Of a stretch of 64,000 nucleotides of DNA, positions 49,760-58,753 are shown piece by piece. Source of the DNA: Streptomyces sp. man185 (lineage in GTDB: Bacteria > Actinomycetota > Actinomycetes > Streptomycetales > Streptomycetaceae); contig NTHE01000027.1 of the NCBI GenBank assembly GCA_002551355.1, forward strand, positions 1 through 64,000, given 5' to 3'. Within the stretch, counting starts at the first letter, position 1. Each line of letters begins with the position of its first letter. Under the pieces are notes generated by a model that was not told the origin of the DNA, did no database searches, and saw only the letters and a program-made list of their open reading frames with translations. The position numbers and the translations under genes were made by a program.

Positions 49760-51274
49760 TCAGACCGGCATCGGGCAGTAGACCGTCAGCGCCTCCGGCA
49801 GCTTGTCGATCATCAGCTCCTTTCCGGAGTGCGCCACTTCACCGTCGTACGCGTACGGAGTCCCCGGAGCCAGACCGCCGATCCGCACCCGGCGCCGCCG
49901 CACCGCGGCATGGGCGGGGGAGCGGGTCAGCGGTCCCGCCACCGCCGCCGCCAGCAGGCGCAGCGCGGGGCCCCGCCCGCCGTGGACCACCCGGACGTCC
50001 AGCAGCCCGTCCGCCAGGTTGTGGCGGCGGCCCGGGGCGGGGCCCAGCCGCTGGAAGAGCCCGTTGCCGACGAAGACCAGCCACAACGGACGCCTGCGAC
50101 CCTGGAATTCGGCTTCCAGCGGTCGCTGGCCGCGCAGCACGTGGAACGCCGCGAGCACGCCCGCCGGCCAGCCGCCGATCCGCGGCGACCAGTGTTCCCG
50201 GGTGCGCACCAGATCCGGGTAGACGCCCAGCGAGAAGGCGTTGAGGAAATAGCCGTCCGCCCCGTCCGCGCCCCTGGGTCCCGGCCGGAAGCGGCCGAGG
50301 TCCACCCGGATGGCGTCGCCCGCGGTGAGGGCGGCGGCGGTGTCGTGGACGGTCTCGATGCCCAGGTCGTAGGCGAAGTGGTTGAGCGTGCCGCCGGGGA
50401 AGACCGCCAGCGGCATCCCGTGCGTCGCCGCCACGGACGCCGCGAGGTTCACCGTGCCGTCGCCCCCGCAGACACCCAGGGCCCGGCCCTGGGCGGCCGC
50501 CTCGTCGAAGGCGGCCGGCAGATCGGCGGGCGCGACCTCCATGACGGTCGACATCGGCAGCGCCTCGCGCACCAGCGACGCGGTCGCGGTGGCCGTACCG
50601 GACTCCCGGTTCACCACCACGACGAGGTCCTTGCCGGCGGGCAGCGCCGGGGCCTCGCCGGGCGGCCGGCCGGGAGCGGGCAGCTGGCCCCGGGTCGGCA
50701 CGACCCCGCGCAGGGCGAACGCGGCTCCTACGCCGAGCGCCGCACCCGCGAGCACATCGCTCGGATAGTGGACCCCGGTGTAGACGCGGGAGGCCGCCAC
50801 GGCCGCCGCGACCGGAGCCACGACCGCGCCCCAGCCCTTGGACTCCAGGGCCACCCCGGTGGCGAACGCGGCGGCCGACGCCGCGTGGCCCGAGGGGAAG
50901 GAGGTGGTGACGGGCTGCCGCTTGAGCTGCCGGACCATCGGCACCGCGTCCAGTATCGGCCGGTCACGGCGCACCGCACCCTTGCCGACGGTATTGATGG
51001 CCGCCGAGGCCACGGCGAGGGACGCCACCCCGCGCAGCGCGGCCCGCCGCGAACGGGCACTGCTGCCGAGGGCCGCGATCCCGGCCGCCGCCCCGAACCA
51101 GAGCAGCCCGTGGTTGGCGCTCCGGCTCAGCCGCGGCAGCAGTGGATCGGCGCCGGGCCAGTGCCGGTCCGCGACGCTCCGGAAGACGGCCAGGTCCCGC
51201 CCGTGCAGCCAGCCGCGCATCCGGTCGACGGCGGGGGCAGTGGAGGAGGTGGATGAAGTTCGCGGTGTTGCCAT
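49760..51274 (-). CDS. Bifunctional PAP2 phosphatase/diacylglycerol kinase-like protein
   Basis: A 504-residue membrane-associated protein with two lipid-handling domains. The N-terminal part is a PAP2 phosphatase with all three motifs: KGAVRRDRP (about 97-105), FPSGHA (about 125-130) and SRVYTGVHYPSD (about 161-172), with hydrophobic helices around them. The C-terminal part is a diacylglycerol/sphingosine-kinase-like catalytic domain with VVVNRESGTA (about 217-226), the ATP loop CGGDGTVN (about 269-276) and PGGTLNHFAYDLG. The combination is common in Streptomyces. One half would release phosphate from a phospholipid and the other would phosphorylate a lipid, but the cellular substrate is unknown. 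Confidence 0.92.
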   Translation of the reverse strand: MATPRTSSTSSTAPAVDRMRGWLHGRDLAVFRSVADRHWPGADPLLPRLSRSANHGLLWFGAAAGIAALGSSARSRRAALRGVASLAVASAAINTVGKGAVRRDRPILDAVPMVRQLKRQPVTTSFPSGHAASAAAFATGVALESKGWGAVVAPVAAAVAASRVYTGVHYPSDVLAGAALGVGAAFALRGVVPTRGQLPAPGRPPGEAPALPAGKDLVVVVNRESGTATATASLVREALPMSTVMEVAPADLPAAFDEAAAQGRALGVCGGDGTVNLAASVAATHGMPLAVFPGGTLNHFAYDLGIETVHDTAAALTAGDAIRVDLGRFRPGPRGADGADGYFLNAFSLGVYPDLVRTREHWSPRIGGWPAGVLAAFHVLRGQRPLEAEFQGRRRPLWLVFVGNGLFQRLGPAPGRRHNLADGLLDVRVVHGGRGPALRLLAAAVAGPLTRSPAHAAVRRRRVRIGGLAPGTPYAYDGEVAHSGKELMIDKLPEALTVYCPMPV

Positions 51275-51608
51275 GGGTCAGCGAATACCCGGCCGGGCCA
51301 CGCTGAACCAGCAGGCGCGCTGAGAGCCTGGCCACGCGCCACCGCCGACCGGCGGAACGGCCCACGCGGCGACGGCTCCCGGCGCGGGCGCACGCTTGGG
51401 CGGGCGGGCCGCCCGGAACCTCCGTATAAAGAAGCCAGAGGCGTCATACGGAAGCGTCATCAGGAAGCCAGAGGCGTCGACCCGGAGCCGATGACCGGAA
51501 CCGGACCCGGGGGCTCGGAGCCGATGCGAGGCCCGGGCCCGGAGCCGGGCGAGCGGGCCCGGCCCCGGGGTCGAACACGCGGAGCGACGAGCGGCGGAGG
51601 AGGGCCGG
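51275..51608. other. Divergent intergenic region with direct repeats
   Basis: About 334 bases between the PAP2/kinase (leftward) and the aminotransferase-like gene (rightward). It holds TATAAA at 51425-51430, a direct repeat of GAAGCCAGAGGCGTC at about 51430 and 51463, and very G/C-rich, purine-rich DNA up to the start. I see no further gene; frames here lack codon bias. Confidence 0.5.
51430..51479. repeat. Direct repeat in the intergenic region
   Basis: GAAGCCAGAGGCGTC occurs at 51431-51445 and 51464-51478, 33 bases apart (about three helical turns). Two copies on one face of the helix may be protein sites. Confidence 0.5.
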
Positions 51609-52907
51609 ATGCACGGGACCGAGGACACCGGCCCGCACGGGGACCCCGACCGGGATCGCGCGGACGAGCACCGGGCCCACGCCGACGAGCACCGGGCCCG
51701 CTCGCACGAGGATCACGGCCCCGTCCGCTACGGGCCGCCCGCCCCGGACCCCGGCCTGCCGGTCCTCCCCGAGCTGGCCGCCGTCCTCGCCGCCGCCTCC
51801 GCCCGGACCCGCCCCGAACCTCCCGGCGGCGGGCCGGTCCTGCGCGAGGCCGCCCGCGGCTACTGGGACCGGCGGGGTCTGCACGGCGCGGCGGGCGGCA
51901 TCGCCGCCGCCCCCGGAGCCCAGCCGCTCCTCCTGGCCCTCATCGGCGCACACGGCGGCGATGTCCTCATGCCGCGCCCCTGCCCCGCCGCCTGGATGCC
52001 GCAGGCCCGGCTGCTGGGCCGCCCGGCCTACCATGTGCCCACCCCGGCCGAATGCGGCGGCATCCCCGACCCGTACGCCCTGCTGGAGACCGTCCGCCGG
52101 GTCCGTGCGGAGGGCGGCCGGCCGAAACTGCTGCTCCTGTCGGTCGTGGACGACCCCACCGCCACCGTCGCCCCGCCCGAGCTGGTCCGGGAGGCCTGCG
52201 AGGCGGCCGTCGGGGAAGGGCTGCACATCATCAGCGACGAGACCTGGCGCGACACCGTCCACCGGCCCCGCGACACCGTCCTGCTCAGCCCCGCCGAGAT
52301 GAGCCCGGACGACGTCACGGTGATCGACGACCTGTCCGGGGCGCTCGTGCCGGCCGCCTGGCCGGTCGCCGTGGCCCGCTTCCCGGACACCGCCCGCGCC
52401 GCCGTCCGGCACGCCCGCACCCTGGACATCCTCACGGCCCTCGGCGCCCTCGTCGCCGGTCCGGTCGCCCACGCGGCCGCCCACGCCCTGGGCGAGCCGG
52501 ATTCCGTACGCGACCGGGTCCGCCGGGCCGCGGCGCTCCAGGCCGAGGTGGCCGCCGCCGCCCACCGCGCGGTCCTCGGCTCCGGCGCGCTGGCCCGTCC
52601 CCCGCAGGCGGGCCGCCACCTGTACGCCGACCTAGGCCCGCTGCGCTCCCGGCTCGCGGACGTGGGCGTCACGGACTCCATGGAGCTGGAGGAGTACCTC
52701 ACCGACCGGCTCGGCGCCCCGGCCCCGGGCGGCCACCGCTTCGGGGACGAGCTGGGCGCCCTGCGCGTACGCCTGGGCACCGGACCGCTGCTGGGGGCCA
52801 CGCCGCACCAGCAGACGGAGTCCCTCGCCGCCGCGAAGCCGCTGGAGCTCGCGCATGTGGCGCGGGCACTGGACGATTTCGCGGCGGTCTTCCGCGCGCT
52901 GCGCTGA
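51609..52907 (+). CDS. Aminotransferase-fold protein lacking the PLP lysine
   Basis: A 432-residue protein of the fold-type I (class I/II) aminotransferase family. A His/Asp/Glu-rich tail (about 1-38) leads into the fold. The PLP-binding Asp is present in ISDETW (Asp210). Two other key positions are changed: the loop that normally reads NPNNPTG reads DDPTATV (181-187), and the PLP-lysine strand (usually S-K) reads DLSGALVP (241-248), without any lysine. The C-terminal substrate Arg may remain in RVRLG. It therefore probably cannot form the internal aldimine and may have become a regulatory or binding protein. GGAGGAGGG precedes the ATG at 51609. It converges with dedA. Confidence 0.85.
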   Translation: MHGTEDTGPHGDPDRDRADEHRAHADEHRARSHEDHGPVRYGPPAPDPGLPVLPELAAVLAAASARTRPEPPGGGPVLREAARGYWDRRGLHGAAGGIAAAPGAQPLLLALIGAHGGDVLMPRPCPAAWMPQARLLGRPAYHVPTPAECGGIPDPYALLETVRRVRAEGGRPKLLLLSVVDDPTATVAPPELVREACEAAVGEGLHIISDETWRDTVHRPRDTVLLSPAEMSPDDVTVIDDLSGALVPAAWPVAVARFPDTARAAVRHARTLDILTALGALVAGPVAHAAAHALGEPDSVRDRVRRAAALQAEVAAAAHRAVLGSGALARPPQAGRHLYADLGPLRSRLADVGVTDSMELEEYLTDRLGAPAPGGHRFGDELGALRVRLGTGPLLGATPHQQTESLAAAKPLELAHVARALDDFAAVFRALR

Positions 52908-52984
52908 GAACGGTCACGCCCGCCGAGGACGGACGTTCACGCTCGCCCGGCGTCCGGACCGCCGCCCCGTGACAGGCAGGACGG

Positions 52985-53635
52985 TCACCCCGTCGCGTCG
53001 CCCGTGCCGTGGCCGAACCGCGCCCGCAGCCTGCGCCACACCGCCGGAGCCCCACTGATCAGCAGCGTCAGGGCGACCGCCGCGACCACCCCCTGCCACG
53101 GCTCGGGAAACAGCGAACCGCCCAGGATCCCGATCAGCTGGTACGTCGCCGCCCAGGCCAGGCAGGCCGGAACGTCGCCCCGGGCGAACTGCCGCAGCGG
53201 CATCTTGCCCAGCAGACACGCCAGCATCACCGGTATCCGCCCGGCCGGCACCAGCCGGGACAGCACCAGCACCGTCCCGCCGTGCTCCGCCAGCTTCTGC
53301 TGTGCCTGGGCCAGCCGCTCCGGCGCGGCCCGGCGGGTGATCGCCCCCAGCCACTTCGAGCCGTGGTTCGACCGCACCCCGCGCTGCCCCAGCCAGTACA
53401 GACAGATGTCGCCGAGGAACGCGGCGGCCGACGCCGCCAGGAACACGAAGAGCAGGGCGAGCGGCGACGTCTGGTGGAACGCCACCACCGCCGCCGAACT
53501 CACCAGCGCCCCCGTCGGCACCACGGGCACCAACGACCCCAGCGCCACCAGGGCGAACAGCGTCGGGTAGCCGACCGCCTGCTGGGTCGACTCGGTGGGC
53601 AGTTCCCGCACCACCTGCTGGATCTCCTGGATCAC
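52985..53635 (-). CDS. DedA-family membrane protein
   Basis: A 216-residue DedA/VTT-domain protein with about five hydrophobic segments. FVFLAASAAAFLGDICLYWL (about 65-84) and GTVLVLSRLVPAGRIPVMLA (about 121-140) are the two re-entrant family motifs, the latter containing the conserved Arg residues. DedA proteins have been linked to flipping of polyprenyl or phospholipid carriers and proton-dependent envelope homeostasis. The GTG start at 53633-53635 overlaps the metallo-hydrolase stop by four bases and has GGAGG eight bases before it, so the two are cotranscribed and coupled. Confidence 0.9.
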   Translation of the reverse strand: MIQEIQQVVRELPTESTQQAVGYPTLFALVALGSLVPVVPTGALVSSAAVVAFHQTSPLALLFVFLAASAAAFLGDICLYWLGQRGVRSNHGSKWLGAITRRAAPERLAQAQQKLAEHGGTVLVLSRLVPAGRIPVMLACLLGKMPLRQFARGDVPACLAWAATYQLIGILGGSLFPEPWQGVVAAVALTLLISGAPAVWRRLRARFGHGTGDATG

Positions 53636-54414
53636 CGGCCGGCCTCCGGTCTGACCCGTTCGCCGTGCGCCAGCAGATGCACCGTCACCTCGGGCGCGCG
53701 CTTCGCCGCGTGCCGTACGAATTCGTCGCCCGGCGCGTGGAACTCGTGCGGGCGCACCGCGTCCAGGCCGACCGGCCAGTACGTGCCGTAGTGCACCGGC
53801 ACCGCCGACCGGGGCGCGAGCCGGGTCAGCGCCTCGGCGGCGCGGGCCGGGTCCAGATGGCTGTGCCCCAGGTAGGGCCCCCAGCCGCCGACCGGCAGCA
53901 GCGCCACGTCCACCGGCCCCACGGCGTCGGCCATCGCGTCGAAGAGCCCGGTGTCCCCGGCGAAGTACGTCCGGGCCTCGCCCTCGACCACATAGCCGAG
54001 CGCGGGCGACCGGTGCGGCCCGACCGGCAGCCGCCGCCCGTCGTGCAGCGCGGGAACCACCCGCACCCGCACCTCGCCGACCCGCACCGTGTCGCCCGCC
54101 CTGACCTCGGTGATGTGCAGCTGCCGCACCCGCCGCAGCATCCGCAGCCCCGGCACGGCCGCCACCGCGCCGCTCGGCACGATCAGCCGGCTTCCGGGAG
54201 CCAGCCGGGCCAGCGACGGCAGATGCAGATGGTCGGAGTGCAGATGGGAGACCAGCACCACCTCGGCGACCGCGGCCTGCGGCGGCGGCACCTCGCCCCG
54301 GCGGCGGCGCAGATGCGCGAAGCGCCGGACGAACAGGGGGTCGGTCAGCACCCGCACCCCCGAGTCCTCGATCGTGCAGGTGGCATGACCCCACCAGGTG
54401 ACCTCCACCGGCAC
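53632..54414 (-). CDS. Metallo-beta-lactamase-fold hydrolase (UlaG-like)
   Basis: A 260-residue MBL-fold enzyme. Metal ligands: HLHSDHLH (HxHxDH motif, about 57-64), YFAGDTGLFD (Asp, about 150-159), and a later His in HYGTYWP (about 209-215). It begins MPVEVTWWGHATCTIEDSGV, the RecJ/UlaG-type strand with GHA. Proteins of this type act on lactones or phosphodiesters; the actual substrate is unknown. It lies first in a coupled pair with dedA. ATG at 54412-54414. Confidence 0.92.
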   Translation of the reverse strand: MPVEVTWWGHATCTIEDSGVRVLTDPLFVRRFAHLRRRRGEVPPPQAAVAEVVLVSHLHSDHLHLPSLARLAPGSRLIVPSGAVAAVPGLRMLRRVRQLHITEVRAGDTVRVGEVRVRVVPALHDGRRLPVGPHRSPALGYVVEGEARTYFAGDTGLFDAMADAVGPVDVALLPVGGWGPYLGHSHLDPARAAEALTRLAPRSAVPVHYGTYWPVGLDAVRPHEFHAPGDEFVRHAAKRAPEVTVHLLAHGERVRPEAGR

Positions 54415-54654
54415 CGCGCCTCCTCGCTCGCTCCTCGGCGCACCGTGACCCGTGATCCCGCGTCCCGGTGCGTACGGCCCGCGCGGCCCGTGACCGGGCG
54501 CGCTGCCGGTACGAGCCTATGCGCCCCCCGTACCTTCGCGTCGGGCCTCGGGGTCTCCCGCCGAAGCCGCTGACCGGGACCGACGCTGTGAAAAGCTGAA
54601 GGGCGGGACCCGGACGGCCGGGCCCGGGGCGGCGAGGGCCTGAGGTGGAGCGGC

Positions 54655-56829
54655 GTGGGTGACGGGAAGTGGCGTAGGGCGGGCACGGCCCTGGTGCGGG
54701 TGACCGCGGTCTGGGCGGTGTCCACCCTCACCATGCTCGCGCTGGCCGGAGCCCTTCCCGACTTCCAGCTCCAGTCCGACGACGGCGACACCATCACCAG
54801 GACGGCGTTCACCGCGGCCTGGGGCGCGGGTGCCTTCGGCCTGCTCTCCGCACTGGTGTGGCCCGTCCTCGTGCGGTCCCTGCTCATCGTGCCCGCGCTC
54901 GTCCTCGGCGCGCTGGTCTTCTTCCTCAACGGCTCGCTGCTGCTGATAGCGCTGCGCCTGATCCCGGACGGGCGCGGCGACGCCGCGCCGGAGACCGCGG
55001 TCGTCGTCGCCGCCGTGATGTCGGCCGTCGCCTCCGCCACCTCCACCGCCCTCGCCGTCCGCGACGACGAGGCCTACCGTCGCCGGCTGTCCCGGCTCGC
55101 CGACCGGCGCCGCAGACGCGGCAGATCGCCGGCCCCGGCCGTACCCGGCCGCGACGGACCGCCCGGCACCGTCTTCCTCCAGCTCGACGGCGTCGGCCAC
55201 GACGTCCTGGTGAACGCGGCGGCCGACGGGCTCATGCCGACCGTCGCCGGCTGGCTCGCCGACTCCTCCGGACACCGCCTCACCCCCTGGCGCACCGACT
55301 GGTCCAGCCAGACCGGCGCCAGCCAGCTCGCCATCCTGCACGGCAGCAACCACGATGTGCCCGCGTTCCGCTGGTACGAGAAGGAGACCCGCACCGTCAT
55401 GGTCTCCAGCCGTCCCGCGAGCGCCCTCGAAATGCAGCGCCGGGCCATCGAGCGCACCCGCGACGGCGGACTGCTCACCGTCGACGGCGCGAGCCGCGGC
55501 AACCTCTTCAGCGGCGGCGCCGGACAACTGGCCCTGGTGCTCTCCATGGCCGCCCGGCGCGGCAAGGGCCGCCGCTCCCGCGCCGGATACTTCGCCTACT
55601 TCTCCGACCCGGCCAACGCCACCCGTACCGCCCTCTCCTTCGGCGCCGAGGTCCTCCGCGAGATCGGCCAGTCGACCCGGGCCCGCGTCCGGAAGGTCAC
55701 CCCGCGGATCAAGCGGGGCGGGCTCTACCCCTTCATCCGCGCCTTCGCCACCGTGGTGGAGCGCGATGTGGTCGCCACCGCCGTCCTCGGCGACATGTTC
55801 GCCGGACGCACCGCCGTCTACGCCGACCTCGTCGCCTACGACGAGGTCGCCCACCACTCGGGACCCCACAGCCGTGACGCGGAGAGGGTCCTCGTACGCC
55901 TCGACCGCTCCCTCGCCCTGATCGCCAAGATCGCCGACCACACCCCGCGCGCCTATCGGATCGTGCTGCTGTCCGACCACGGCCAGAGCCCGGGGGAGAC
56001 GTTCGCCGGGAAGTACGGGCTCACGCTCAAGGATCTCGTCCGGGCGGGCTGCGGGCTGCCCGTGCCCCGCCGGGCCCAGCGCACCCGCAGCGCCTCCGAG
56101 GCCCGCGACGCGGTGCGCATCGCGCTGCACCGGCCGGTCGGGGACCAGGAGGCCGAGCACCCGGCCAAGCTCTCCGACCCGATCGTGCTGGCCTCCGGCA
56201 ACCTCGGTCTGATCTCCTTCCCCGACATCGAGGGCCGCGCTTCCCGCGAACAGATCGAGCGCCGCCACCCGGCGCTGCTCTCGACGCTCGCCAACCACCC
56301 GGGGATCGGCTTCCTCCTCGTCGGCGGGGAGCACGGTTCCGTGGTGCTCGGGCCCGGCGGCGCCGAGGTTCCTGTCGCCGAACTGACCGACGGCGAGGGC
56401 CCGCTCGCGGACTTCGACGTCGGGGCGGCCGCCGCCGTACGGCGCACCGACACCTTCCCGCACGTCGCCGACGTCATGGTCAACTCCATGTACGACCCGG
56501 CCACCGGGACCGTGCACGCCTTCGAGGAGCAGATCGGTTCGCACGGCGGACTCGGCGGCCGGCAGTCCCGGCCGTTCCTGCTCTGGCCGCGCGGACTGAC
56601 GGACCCGCTCGACATCGTGGCCGCCGAGACCGCGGAGGGCGCTCCCGTGCCGCCGGGCGGCGGTCTGGTGGGCGCCGAGGCGGTCCACCGGGTGCTCACC
56701 CGCTGGCTCCAGGAGTCCTCCGGCCCCCAGGTGCCGGTGCGCGCCGAGGGGTTCGCCGGGGCCGGCCCGGCGGACGAGCCGTTCCCGGGTCAGGCGCCGG
56801 TGCCGGACGCGCCGGGAACGACGGCCTGA
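54655..56829 (+). CDS. Holin-like membrane domain fused to alkaline-phosphatase-superfamily domain
   Basis: A 724-residue membrane protein. Residues about 11-125 give four hydrophobic helices of the phage-holin IV type, then a basic linker (RRRRRGR, about 142-148). From about residue 161 an alkaline-phosphatase/nucleotide-pyrophosphatase-type domain starts: VFLQLDGVGHDVL (metal Asp, about 163-175), WSSQTGASQLAILHGSN with a Thr nucleophile candidate, YDEVAHHSG (Asp/His) and LSDHGQSPG (Asp/His). The catalytic domain may face inside or outside depending on an even helix count (probably inside). It may hydrolyse a phosphodiester such as a lipid-linked phosphate. GTG at 54655, with GTGGAG upstream. 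Divergent from the metallo-hydrolase. Confidence 0.87.
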   Translation: MGDGKWRRAGTALVRVTAVWAVSTLTMLALAGALPDFQLQSDDGDTITRTAFTAAWGAGAFGLLSALVWPVLVRSLLIVPALVLGALVFFLNGSLLLIALRLIPDGRGDAAPETAVVVAAVMSAVASATSTALAVRDDEAYRRRLSRLADRRRRRGRSPAPAVPGRDGPPGTVFLQLDGVGHDVLVNAAADGLMPTVAGWLADSSGHRLTPWRTDWSSQTGASQLAILHGSNHDVPAFRWYEKETRTVMVSSRPASALEMQRRAIERTRDGGLLTVDGASRGNLFSGGAGQLALVLSMAARRGKGRRSRAGYFAYFSDPANATRTALSFGAEVLREIGQSTRARVRKVTPRIKRGGLYPFIRAFATVVERDVVATAVLGDMFAGRTAVYADLVAYDEVAHHSGPHSRDAERVLVRLDRSLALIAKIADHTPRAYRIVLLSDHGQSPGETFAGKYGLTLKDLVRAGCGLPVPRRAQRTRSASEARDAVRIALHRPVGDQEAEHPAKLSDPIVLASGNLGLISFPDIEGRASREQIERRHPALLSTLANHPGIGFLLVGGEHGSVVLGPGGAEVPVAELTDGEGPLADFDVGAAAAVRRTDTFPHVADVMVNSMYDPATGTVHAFEEQIGSHGGLGGRQSRPFLLWPRGLTDPLDIVAAETAEGAPVPPGGGLVGAEAVHRVLTRWLQESSGPQVPVRAEGFAGAGPADEPFPGQAPVPDAPGTTA

Positions 56830-56904
56830 ACGGCGGGTCGAGCATGCTCAGGGGCGCGCCCGCGTGAGGTCCCGCGTCGCCCTGGTGGGACACGGCCCGT
56901 CTGC

Positions 56905-57957
56905 TCAGGCCGACTGCCGCCGTACGAGCGCCGGGGGGAAGAGCACGGAGGGCGAGGGGCCGCCCGGCTCGCCGATCTGCTTCAGCAGCAGCCGTGCCAT
57001 CTCCGCCGCCATCTCCTCCACCGGCTGCCGGACCGTGGTCAGGGGCGGGTCGCAGGCTGCCGCCGCGCTGCTGTCGTCGAAGCCGACCACCGCCACATCG
57101 GACGGTACGTCCCGACCGGCCCGGAGCAGCACCGGGAGCGCCCCCAGGGCCATCAGGTCCGAGGCGATGAACACGCCGTCCAGATCCGGGCGGTCCGCCA
57201 GCAGCCGACGCATGGCCGCGGCACCGCCCAGATGCGTGAAGTCCCCCTCGGCGCAGGCCACGTCCTCGATGCCGTGGGCGGCGCAGGCCTCCAGGAAACC
57301 GGTCAGCCGGACCTGCCCGGCGGGCATGTCCTGGGGGCCGGAGACCGTGCCGATGCGCCGCCGCCCCAGCGCGGCCAGGTGATCGGCCGCCAGCCGCGCC
57401 CCGGCGTGCTGGTCCACCTCCACATAGGCCAGCGGGGACGGCTTGTGCGGACGGCCCGCGAGGACGGCGGGCATCCGGGTCTCCTGGAGCAGCCCGGGCA
57501 GCGGGTCGTCGGCGTGTGTGGTGATCAGCACGACCCCGTCGACATGGCCGTGGCGCAGATAGGAGAGCAGTTGGGTCCGGGACGCCTCGTCGTCGGCCAG
57601 CATCACGACCATCTGGATCCCCGCCGGGCGCAGCACCTCCAGCAGCCCGCTGACGACCCGGCCGAAGTACGGGTCGGAGAACATCCGGCCGACGAACGGT
57701 TCGGACATCGGCCGCCGTTCCCGCTCGGAGACCACCAGGGCCACCGAGTCGGTCCGCCGGGTCACCAGCGAGCGGGCGGCCCGGTTGGGCACGTAGCCGG
57801 TGGTCGCCACCGCCTCCTCGACCACGGTGCGCAGGGCGGGGTCGACCGTGGTCGCTCCGTTGATCACCCGGGACACCGTCGCCCGTGACACACCGGCCAC
57901 GGCCGCCACGTCCTCCAAGGTCGCGGGGCGTACGGGCTGCGGCACTTCGGCTGTCAT
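56905..57957 (-). CDS. LacI-family transcriptional regulator
   Basis: A 350-residue LacI/GalR-type regulator. The DNA-binding domain is TLEDVAAVAGVSRATVSRVI (about 14-33) with NGA and the hinge helix YVPNRAARSLVTRR (about 55-68). The sugar-binding part follows (VALVVSERERRPMSEPFVGR, FSDPYFGRVVSGL and GFDDSSAAAACDPPLTTVRQP). It lies 34 bases after the DUF305 gene on the same strand and should be cotranscribed with DUF1996 and DUF305. Two palindromes with LacI-family shape (core GAGAGCGCTCTC) lie in front of DUF1996, so it probably represses its own operon and perhaps the divergent ligase gene. The inducer is unknown, but a sugar is usual for this family. ATG at 57955-57957, preceded by AAAGGG. 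Confidence 0.93.
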   Translation of the reverse strand: MTAEVPQPVRPATLEDVAAVAGVSRATVSRVINGATTVDPALRTVVEEAVATTGYVPNRAARSLVTRRTDSVALVVSERERRPMSEPFVGRMFSDPYFGRVVSGLLEVLRPAGIQMVVMLADDEASRTQLLSYLRHGHVDGVVLITTHADDPLPGLLQETRMPAVLAGRPHKPSPLAYVEVDQHAGARLAADHLAALGRRRIGTVSGPQDMPAGQVRLTGFLEACAAHGIEDVACAEGDFTHLGGAAAMRRLLADRPDLDGVFIASDLMALGALPVLLRAGRDVPSDVAVVGFDDSSAAAACDPPLTTVRQPVEEMAAEMARLLLKQIGEPGGPSPSVLFPPALVRRQSA

Positions 57958-57991
57958 GCAGCCCTTTATACCCGCAGGCCGGCCGCCCCGT

Positions 57992-58645
57992 TCAGCCGAG
58001 GGCCCGCACCGCGCCCGGCAGCCGTTCCAGCTCGGCGAGGGAGGCCTCGCGCGCCGTCACCAGGGCGGCGGCCAGCTCACGGGCGTCGGCCCGGCCGCCC
58101 GCGGTGATCTCGGAACGCGACACCTGTGCGGACTGGCGCAGATGGTCCCGGATCCGTACGAGGACGAGCCGGTCGAACGCGGGACCCTCGGCGGCACGGG
58201 CCCGCTCCAGGTCCCGTGCCGTGACCATGCCGGGCATGTCGTGCCCCGCGTGCACATCGGTCAGCGGCAGGCCCATGCGGGTCAGCAGGGTTCGCAGGCG
58301 GCCGAGTTCGGATTCCTGCCCGGTGCGCAGCCGAACCGCGAAGGCGCGCACCCGTGGTTCGGCCGCGCGCTCGGCGGCGAGCGTCAGGAGCTTCACCGCC
58401 TGCTGATTCATGGGGGTCATCAGCTGGACCCAGCCGACGTCCGTGGTGGTAGCGGTAGCGGCGGGGGTGGCGGATCCGGTGACGGACGAGGCCGGCGGGG
58501 CGCCCGGCGCGGACTCCCGTACCTCTGCGGTACGGGGCGCGGAATCCTCCGACGAGCAGCCGACCGCGCCGGTCGGACCGAGGGCGCCCAGCAGGACGAG
58601 GACGACGGCCCGGCGGCGGAGCGGCGGGAGGTTCACGGGGTTCAT
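57992..58645 (-). CDS. DUF305 lipoprotein, divergent
   Basis: A 217-residue lipoprotein. The signal region ends in a lipobox-like GAVGC (Cys30), followed by a Ser/Ala/Thr linker. The DUF305 part (about 68-216) is alpha-helical. In usual DUF305 proteins the first helix contains MIPHHQQA; here it is VQLMTPMNQQAVKLL, so both histidines are lost, and the second HH is RIRDHLRQ. Only the middle GHDMPGM keeps His/Met residues. If DUF305 proteins bind metal, this member must do so differently, or not at all. GAGG at eight bases precedes the ATG at 58643-58645. It sits between DUF1996 and lacI in one direction. Confidence 0.85.
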   Translation of the reverse strand: MNPVNLPPLRRRAVVLVLLGALGPTGAVGCSSEDSAPRTAEVRESAPGAPPASSVTGSATPAATATTTDVGWVQLMTPMNQQAVKLLTLAAERAAEPRVRAFAVRLRTGQESELGRLRTLLTRMGLPLTDVHAGHDMPGMVTARDLERARAAEGPAFDRLVLVRIRDHLRQSAQVSRSEITAGGRADARELAAALVTAREASLAELERLPGAVRALG

Positions 58646-58672
58646 GGGGTGTCCTCGTACGGGGCAGGGAGG

Positions 58673-58707
58673 GCGTCCGCCCCGGAGCCGGGGCTCGGAG
58701 CGGACGC
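58673..58707 (-). terminator. Hairpin between DUF1996 and DUF305 genes
   Basis: GCGTCCGC/GCGGACGC arms (58673-58680 and 58700-58707) with an inner CCCGG/CCGGG stem. It lies 46 bases after the DUF1996 stop and may be a partial terminator or an mRNA-stability element that lowers expression of the two downstream genes. Confidence 0.45.
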
Positions 58708-58753
58708 GGAGGAGCGTGGGGGGTGACGTGGGGTGCGCGACAGTGACGATCTG

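Noticed and set aside
51491-52972. Second long frame overlapping the aminotransferase-like gene
   Set aside because: No ribosome site, Arg/Pro/Gly-rich, third-position bias belongs to the other frame.
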